From positions 18,402,548-18,466,547 of the forward strand of contig NC_034012.1 of the NCBI RefSeq assembly GCF_000346465.2: 64,000 nt of DNA. The letters are read 5' to 3'. Position numbers and translations under genes: made by a program. This stretch comes from Prunus persica (lineage: Eukaryota > Streptophyta > Magnoliopsida > Rosales > Rosaceae). The notes below the pieces were generated by a model. It saw only the letters and a list, made by a program, of their open reading frames with translations, searched no databases and was not told the DNA's origin. This document shows, one piece after another, positions 57,297 to 64,000 of this stretch. Each line of letters begins with the position of its first letter. Position 1 is the first letter of the stretch.

Positions 57297-60200
57297 ATGA
57301 GGGTTGATGATTTTTTCAACCCTCATGGGGGTAGCACCACCGACTCCTTCTCTCATTCTCAACCAACCATCGTTGAGTTGAGTGCCCAGATGGCTCTGCC
57401 CCTACAGATGCAGACTTTGACCCCGAACCCGATCCAGAATCAGGATCCTCTTTTGACGACCCCGACCCCGACCCCGACTATGACGACGACGACCCCGACC
57501 CCGACTCCGAAGACGACCCCGACCCGCACTCCGATGATGACCCCAACCCCGAATTTGTCTATGATTCAGACCCCGATCCAGAATCAGGATCCTCTTTTGA
57601 CGACCCCGACCCCGACTATGACGACGACGACCCTGACCCCGACTCCGAAGACGACCCCGACCCCCACTCCGATGATGACCTCAACCTCGAATTTGTCTAT
57701 GATTCAGACCCCGATCCCGATTTCGACTCCGACTCCGGCCCCGACTCAGACTCAGATTCTGATCCAAATTCCTACTCAACCTGTATCCTATGCTTCTTCC
57801 GCTGCACAAATTATGACTTCTAGACTAACGACCCCGACACATGTACCAAATTGCGCATATTGTGGTGATCCGAGACACACTTGTGAGACTTGTTTTAAAT
57901 CGCATGGCTACCCCGATTGGTGGGCTACTCTTACAGATCGAGGACAATGCAATATGACCAGTAATGGTACTGGTTATGGATTCCATACTTCCGATAAGAT
58001 TGATTCCAAGAGCTGGATAATTGATTCTGGTGCAACTGATCATATGACGTTTGATCCTGATGATTTCCTGAATACTACACAACCTCGACGAACCTGTATT
58101 GCAAATGCCAATGGTGTTACTTATCCTGTGACAGGGGCTGGCACTGTTGCACTCTCATCCTCTCTCACACTGTCTAATACTTTACTTGTTCCATCTTTAT
58201 CCACTAAATTGTTGTCAGTTAGTCAGCTTACTGAACAATTGAATTGTTGTGTACTCATTTACCCGAGTTTTTGTTTGCTTCAGGATATTCACACTAAGGA
58301 GATTCTTGGTCGTGGTACTAAGAGAGGGGGGCTATATTATGTTGATAACTTCAGTCCCGGTGTGGCTAATAGTGTGACACATCCCTTTGATAGCAAACAA
58401 AAGCAAATCTGGTTGTGGCATCGTCGATTGGGACATCCGTCTTTTAGTTATATGAAGCATCTTATACCAGATTTATTCTCAGGTTTTAAAGACTCCGACT
58501 TCACATGTGATACTTGTATTTTGGCCAAGAGTCACCGTGTGCCCTACCCGTTGAGTACGAACAAGTGTACTACTCCATTTACATTAATTCACTATGATGT
58601 CTGGGGACCTTCGCCTATCACTGCTCCTTCTGGTGTTCGATGGTTTGTCACATTCATCGATGATTGTACACGGATGACATGGCTTTATTTGCTGAAGAAT
58701 AAAAACGAAGTGTTTTCCCGTTTTCAGTCCTTCCACAAACAGATGAAAACTCAGTTTAATGCTCAAATCCAGATTCTTCGCTCAGACAATGGTGGAGAAT
58801 TTGTCAATCATGACTTTCAGACATACTTCCAACAACATGGAATTATCCATGAGACGACTTGTCCTCAGACACCGCAACAAAATGGTGTTGCTGAACGAAA
58901 GAATCGACATCTTCTTGAAACCGCCCGAGCACTTCTGATTGGCGCTCATGTTCCTCGCCATCACTGGGATGATGCTATTGTCACTGCAGTTCACCTGATC
59001 AACCGCATGCCTTCTGGTGTCTTGACCTTTAAAACTCCTTTACAGGTGCTTGCGCAACACAGACCTCTGCCCTCTGTTTTGGTACTCACACCCCGAATCT
59101 TTGGATGTGTGGCTTTCGTTCATCTCCACAAAAATCAACGTAGCAAACTTGATCCCTGTGCGCTTCGTTGTGTTTTTGTGTGTTATGCCACTCATCAGAA
59201 AGGTTACCGCTGTTATCACCCTCCTACCCAACGAACCTATGTCACTTTGGATGTGACTTTTCTGGAATCTGAGCTGTTCTTCCATGACCCATCATCCAAT
59301 TCTGCTCTTCAGGGGGAGATACGAAGTGAAGAACAGAATTGGAGCAACTTGGAAAACAAAGAAATTCTCCTATGTACAGAAATGATTGATCATCCCGAGT
59401 CTGGAGCACGAGATTACTCTCTGTTGAAAAGTGACCAATCGCCCATTCATAGCGATCAATTGCCTGACCCACCTGATCCATGCGAAGATATTTCTGATCC
59501 GAGTCCCACACCTACAGACAATACAGAACAACAAGATGAATACCCCCTTCTAACTCAACAGTACCAACAGACCAATCTCCTGAGAATATCCTTGAGGTAA
59601 CTACTCCTACTAGACTTGTGCATTTAAATGATAAAACTATTGGATATCAATTACCTTTCAGGCAAAATCGTGGGAAGCCACCAAACCGTTATTCACCGGA
59701 TATTGGCAAGACATCCAAGTATCCAATTGCAAATCATGTATCCACTGAGAAGCTGTCTGAACCACTCAAGGCTTTTGTGCATCAGTTGTCTGCTATCCAT
59801 ATTCCAACCAAGGTCTCTGAAGCATTGAAAGATCCTAAATGGGTCCAAGCTATAAAAGAGGAGATGAAAGCTCTTGAGAAAAATCAGACTTGGACATTGG
59901 AGACTATACCACGAGGAAAAAAGACTATCGGATGTAGATGGGTGTTTACTATAAAACACAATGCAGATGGATCTATCGAGCGATACAAGGCAAGACTTGT
60001 GGCAAAAGGGTACACACAGACCTATGGTATAGACTATGAAGAAACTTTTGCACCAGTTGCAAAGTTAAACACCGTCAGAGTTTTATTGTCCCTTGCAGCT
60101 AATTTGGATTGGCCACTACACCAGTTTGATGTAAAGAATGCTTTTCTACATGGCGAACTCACGGAGGAGGTGTACATGGACATTCCTCCTGGATATAATA

Positions 60201-61336
60201 CTACTCAGACTGGAACAGTTTGCAGGTTACGAAAAGCATTGTATGGATTGAAACAGTCACCACGTGCATGGTTTGGACGGTTCACCATGGCAATGAAGAA
60301 CAATGGTTTCAAACAGTGCAACTCAGATCATACTCTGTTCTTGAAACATCAAAAAGGGAAGGTAACAGCATTAATAATCTATGTTGATGATATGATTATT
60401 ACTGGGAATGATAAACAGGAAATGTCACAGCTACAAGACTATCTGGCTACGGAGTTTGAGATGAAGGATCTAGGTGGACTCAAGTATTTCTTGGGAATTG
60501 AGGTGGCTTGATCGCAGCAAGGCATATTTCTCTCTCAAAGGAAATATGTCTTAGACTTGTTGACAGACACAGGAATGCTAGATTGTAAACCTGCGGACAC
60601 TCCTATTGTTCAGAATCATCATCTTGGAGAATATCCGGATCAAGTTCCAACTAACAAAGAAAGATACCAAAGGTTAGTGGGAAGATTGATCTATTTGTCA
60701 CATACTCGACCAGACATTGCTTATGCGGTGAGCGTTGTCAGTCAATTTATGCACTCTCCAAGTGAAGACCACATGAATGTAGTTCTTCAGATACTTAGAT
60801 ATTTGAAGTCTGCACCTGGAAAAGGACTTATGTTCTCAAAGCATGGTCATCTAAATATTGATGGATATTCAGATGCAGATTGGGCAGGTAATGTAACAGA
60901 TAGAAAATCCACATCGGGTTACTTCACATTCGTGGGAGGTAATTTGGTGACATGGAGGAGCAAGAAACAGAATGTAGTAGCTTTATCCAGTGCAGAAGCC
61001 GAGTTCAGAGGCATGACTAAAGGGATTTGTGAACTTCTTTGGTTGAGAAAGTTGCTTATTGAACTCGGGTATAAACCTACATACACAATGAATCTCTTTT
61101 GTGACAACAAGGCTGCTATAGCCATTGCACAGAATCCGGTTCAGCATGATCGTACTAAACATGTTGAGGTGGATCGACACTTCATCAAACAGAAGCTTGA
61201 GGCTAAAGTGTTTCAGTTTCCTTTTGTGAAATCCGAGGATCAATTGGCGGATATTTTGACAAAGGCGATTTCCAGTAAAGCATTCCACAATTCACTGGAT
61301 CAGTTGGGCATTGGCGACATCTATGCACCAACGTGA
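57297..61336 (+). pseudogene. Copia polyprotein without capsid domain, two breaks
   Basis: The first open part, 57297-59600, begins MRVDDFFNPHGGS. Instead of a copia capsid it has about 120 residues of Thr/Pro repeats, then a zinc knuckle CAYCGDPRHTCETC, protease WIIDSGATDHM, the GAG-preintegrase LWHRRLGHPSF with CDTCILAKS, and integrase (FIDDCTRMTW, RSDNGGEF, QNGVAERKNRHLLE). A one-base shift near 59560-59600 moves the frame. RT follows with FDVKNAFLHGEL, YGLKQSPRAW and IIYVDDMIITG. A TGA at 60509-60511 (CGA expected) interrupts before RNase H (ADWAGNVTDRKSTSGY, LSSAEAEFRGM). The polyprotein would normally build the particle, copy the RNA and insert the DNA. This copy cannot do so alone. Confidence 0.9.
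57427..57790 (+). repeat. 144-bp duplication within a C/G/A-rich coding repeat
   Basis: GATCCAGAATCAGGATCCTC at 57431 recurs at 57575, and both are followed by GACGACCCCGACCCC and GACTATGACGACGACGAC. The polyprotein frame reads Thr-Pro repeats. The next frame reads an acidic Asp-Pro-Ser repeat, also without stops over more than 110 codons. Confidence 0.85.
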
Positions 61337-61343
61337 GGGGGAG

Positions 61344-61577
61344 TGTTGGCGTGACTTGTGGATATTGACTTACTTTCCTTACACACCAAGAATTCCTATT
61401 ATAATTGTAATTGATTTACTTTAATTCCTGATTTCCTACTGTAAATAGATTTAGGAATTTATTATTTACTTGCTCATTCAGGTTTCGTTGTATTATAAAT
61501 ATGACCTCCTACAAGGAGAAGAATACACAGAAAATTCCCACAAACAAATATTCTCTCATAATTTTCATATTTTAGCA
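61344..61577 (+). repeat. 3' LTR of the young copia element
   Basis: 234 bp, same sequence as the 5' LTR as far as I can see, preceded by the polypurine tract GTGAGGGGGAG and followed by TGATT. Identity of the LTRs implies a very recent insertion. Confidence 0.95.
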
Positions 61578-62658
61578 TGATTATGTTCACAAGGGATCCA
61601 TCTCCACTCTAGTGAATCAAACAAGGAAGCCAACCCTTCTAATTGCAATCACAATGGGTAAGATAGTCCATGCCCCATTTGCCATACCTCCTCCATTGAT
61701 ATATTTTGACTAAAAAAGAGAGATGAAAAAAATGGAAGATTGAGGAGATGAAATGAGAAAGAGAAAGCAAGGGATGAGTGGTATCTTGTTTCTCTGTTCT
61801 CAAATGGCAGTGCAAAGTCAGATATGGGTTTTTTTTTTTTTTTTAATGTCTTGTTTGTTGTGTTAAATCTCCACCGCTCAAGCCATCTAACGGATCAAAA
61901 TAGAAATCCATATTGAATCCGCATCAATGGAATTCGCAATGGAGAAAGGCCCTATATATATTGTTATATTATACGAGTTACTGATTGTTTCCAACAATCT
62001 TAGACAGTATAACAATGGAACAATCAAGGAAGAACTCTCATTTCGAGAAGCCTCAAAATTTCAAGGGAGAGGATTTCAAACATTGGCAACAGAAAATGTT
62101 GTTTTATTTAACAACATTGAATTTGGCTAATGTTGTGACAGAGACTGTACCTAAGGCAGAGGGAGACAATATTCCTTCAGAGACTTTGAATGCAATTTCT
62201 ACTTGGCAACACAATGATTTCCTCTGCATAAATTACACTCTCAATGCCTTGGATGATTCGTTGTATGATGTATATGCAGTCTTCACAACATCCAAAGAAC
62301 TGTGGGAGTCATTGGAGAAGAAATATAAAACAGAAGATACAAGGTCAAAGAAATTTGTTGTTGGCAAATTTCTAGACTTCAAAATGGTGGACTCCAAGCC
62401 TGTTGTCAATCAAGTGGAAGACCTCTAAAAGATTATTCATGATATTCTTGCAGAAGGCATGAAAATAAATGATTCTTTTCAAGTGGCATCTATTATAGAA
62501 AAACTCCCTCCATCTTGAAAAGACTTTAAGAGTTATCTCAAGCATAAAAGAAAGGAGATGACTCTTGAAGATCTGATTTTAAGGCTGCGAATTGAAGAGG
62601 ATAACAGAATAAGTGAGAAGAAAGGAGTGGTTTCAAACGTGGAATCCAAGGAAAATAT

Positions 62659-62930
62659 TGTAAGATCCCACATCAACCAAACGGAGAGGGGGTGATGTGC
62701 CTTATATGTGCACACCCGCATCCATCTAGCACGAGGCCTTTTGGGAGCTCACTGGCTTCGGAGTTGTAGGAACTCCAAAGTTAAGCGAGTTGGGGGCTAG
62801 AGTAATCCCAGGATGGGTGACCCACTGGGAAGTTGCTCGTGAGCTCCCAGAAACAAAACCGTGCGGGCAGAGAGGGGGGCCCAAAGCGGACAATATCGTG
62901 CTACGGCAGAGCCGATCCGGGGATGTGACA
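62659..62930 (+). mobile_element. Cassandra TRIM solo LTR
   Basis: 272 bp opening TGTAAGATCCCACATC and closing GGGATGTGACA, flanked by AATAT on both sides (62654-62658 and 62931-62935). The middle part is derived from 5S rRNA, the defining trait of Cassandra terminal-repeat retrotransposons in miniature. No internal domain or second LTR follows, so it is a solo LTR. It sits in the copia gag between the capsid part and the zinc knuckle. Confidence 0.9.
62770..62856 (+). other. 5S rRNA-like segment inside the Cassandra LTR
   Basis: GAACTCCAAAGTTAAGCGAG, then GAGTAATCCCAGGATGGGTG and ACCCACTGGGAAGT follow the order of plant 5S rRNA, including its internal RNA polymerase III promoter boxes. It is a transposon-borne derivative, not a functional 5S gene: the 5' third does not match and the helix partner sequences are changed. 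Confidence 0.85.
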
Positions 62931-64000
62931 AATATAGTTGAGAGCAATCCTTCAAAGCAGAAATCTAATTCCCATAAAAATAAGAAGTCTACAAAGAATT
63001 TTGTACCAGGGGATAAAGGGAAAGATTTCAAGAGGATAAAAGGAGGTTGTTGGGTTTGTAGGAAACCAGGTCATAGAGCACAGGAATGTCGCCACAAAAA
63101 GGACCACAATCCTGCGAATTCAAACAACCAACCCAGGAACAATGAAGCAAATGTTGGAGAAGCAAAAGATGCATTGGCTGCAGTAGTTTCTGAGACAAAT
63201 ATGGTCTCAGATTTTTCTGACTGGTGGATAGACACTGGAGCCACTCGCCATATTTGGGGTGATAGAGCAATGTTCTCTACTTACCAGAAAATAGATGGTG
63301 ATGAGCACTTATACATGGGAAATTCTTTTGCATCTGCTGTAATGGGAAAGGGCAAAGTGTTTCTGAAGTTTACCTTTGAAAAAGAACTAACCTTCCTAGC
63401 AATAAGGGATTCAAACTACATGTGCCAGAAATTTGAAAGAATTTGGTTTCTGGTCCAATTCTTAGTAATAAGGGATTCAAACTAGTGTTTGAGTCAAACA
63501 AATTTGTATTGACTAAGGGGGGGAATGTTTGTAGGCAAAGGCTATCTTGCTGATGGATTGTTTAAATTCAATGTATCTGCCAATCTTATTAATAATAATA
63601 TGAATAAGGCTTCTGTTTATATTGTTGACTCATCTTGTTTATGGCATGTTAGATTAGGTCATGTGAATTTTTGTTATTTATATAGGATGTGTAATTTAGG
63701 TTTGCTGACCAAGTTTGGTTTTATTTCAAACAATAAATGTGAAACTTATATAGAGTCAAAATTTGCAAGACAAACCTTTAATTATGTACTTGAAAAAACC
63801 AATGAGTTGTTGGGATTAATTCATAGTGCTTTGTGTGATTTTAGATCAACTCCTACACGTGGTGGGAAAAACTATTACATAACGTTTATGGACGATTGCA
63901 GTAAATTCTGTTATGTATACTTAATACATAGTAAGGGTGAAGCCCTGGATATGTTTAAGACATATAAGGCAAAAGTTGAAAATCAACTTAACAAAAATAT

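Larger units (their letters stand above)
57004..61577 (+). mobile_element. Complete young Ty1/copia retrotransposon
   Basis: Two 234-bp LTRs (57004-57237 and 61344-61577) appear identical, begin TGTTGGC and end AGCA. The 5-bp duplication TGATT is present at 56999-57003 and 61578-61582. The primer site TGGTATCAGAGCGG follows the left LTR, and GTGAGGGGGAG precedes the right one. Domain order PR-INT-RT-RH is that of copia. Total length 4574 bp. Confidence 0.97.
56329..61952. mobile_element. Non-autonomous terminal-inverted-repeat element, split by a copia insertion
   Basis: About 215 bp at 56329-56545 (AGGCCTTTCTCCATTGCGAA...) is the inverted, roughly 87% similar partner of 61736-61952. TATATATA flanks both sides (56321-56328 and 61953-61960), fitting an 8- or 9-bp target duplication. 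Without the copia element the unit is about 1045 bp and has no gene. Long inverted repeats and this duplication size suggest a MULE-like element. The AT-only duplication is ambiguous. Confidence 0.7.
62015..64000 (+). pseudogene. Second copia element: gag, zinc knuckle, protease, integrase start, decayed
   Basis: The start MEQSRKNSHFEKPQNF at 62015 opens a normal copia gag: FKHWQQKMLFYLTTLNLA, LYDVYAVFTTSKELWESL, KYKTEDTRSKKFVVGKF. Stops lie at 62426-62428 (TAA) and 62516-62518 (TGA). The reading LKHKRKEMTLEDLILRL continues and is interrupted at 62659 by a Cassandra LTR. It resumes with VESNPSKQKSN, the knuckle CWVCRKPGHRAQEC and protease WWIDTGATRHIW. Near 63400-63485 a duplicated phrase (AATAAGGGATTCAAACTA) marks a rearrangement. 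Then CLWHVRLGHVNFCY and the integrase start (FMDDCSKFCYVYLIHSKGE) run out of the window. It is a normal-gag element now inactive. Confidence 0.87.

Noticed and set aside
62770..62856. A genuine 5S rRNA gene.
   Set aside because: Only the 3' two thirds resembles 5S. It sits inside TG..CA ends with a 5-bp duplication, so it is part of a Cassandra LTR.

Overview
This is a plant nuclear window. It has long introns with GT..AG borders, AT-rich spacers and dense nested transposons of typical angiosperm families: Tat-lineage Ty3, copia, Cassandra, CACTA and MULE. The families and gene types suggest a eudicot, and I lean towards Rosaceae (apple, pear or Prunus type) on recognition alone. No housekeeping host gene is complete. 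Nearly all coding sequence belongs to mobile elements or to genes and gene fragments they carry.

Layout. (1) 1-7190: minus-strand Tat-lineage Ty3/gypsy element, cut off at both ends, with decayed gag, protease, RT, two RNase H domains and integrase, plus an antisense coiled-coil ORF. (2) 7190-32430: about 25 kb bounded by candidate inverted ends. It holds a decayed DUF1985-Ulp1 protease gene, a broken GRF-type zinc-finger gene, an intact F-box-like gene, two coiled-coil genes or fragments, and at the far end a decayed FAR1-type MULE transposase pointing inwards. Inside it, two 1852-bp near-identical direct repeats flank 3.4 kb of non-coding sequence, like a non-autonomous LTR element. (3) 34010-38240: a relic of a LINE-type RNase H region split by a non-autonomous CACTA element (34224-37703, TSD TTA). 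(4) 39810-54114: a full CACTA transposon of 14.3 kb with CACTA ends, TSD TTT and two apparently intact genes, a Ptta/En/Spm-Ulp1 fusion and a TNP2 transposase. It also carries a captured piece of the proteasome subunit gene RPN6. (5) 54115-64000: a stack of insertions. A decayed copia element carries a Cassandra solo LTR (5S-derived) in its gag. A 1-kb terminal-inverted-repeat element sits just upstream of that gag, and inside this lies a complete, very young copia element (57004-61577) with identical LTRs and TSD TGATT.

How the parts relate. The 14.3-kb CACTA element looks self-sufficient: both proteins read through, the ends are clean and its repeat motif fills the subterminal regions and the introns. 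The smaller CACTA element has no genes and would need proteins supplied from elsewhere. The young copia copy lacks a recognisable capsid domain and its polyprotein is broken, so it too was probably copied in trans. The other coding relics carry stops that all fit C-to-T or G-to-A change, as expected for long-methylated DNA. All calls come from reading the sequence; no database search was run.
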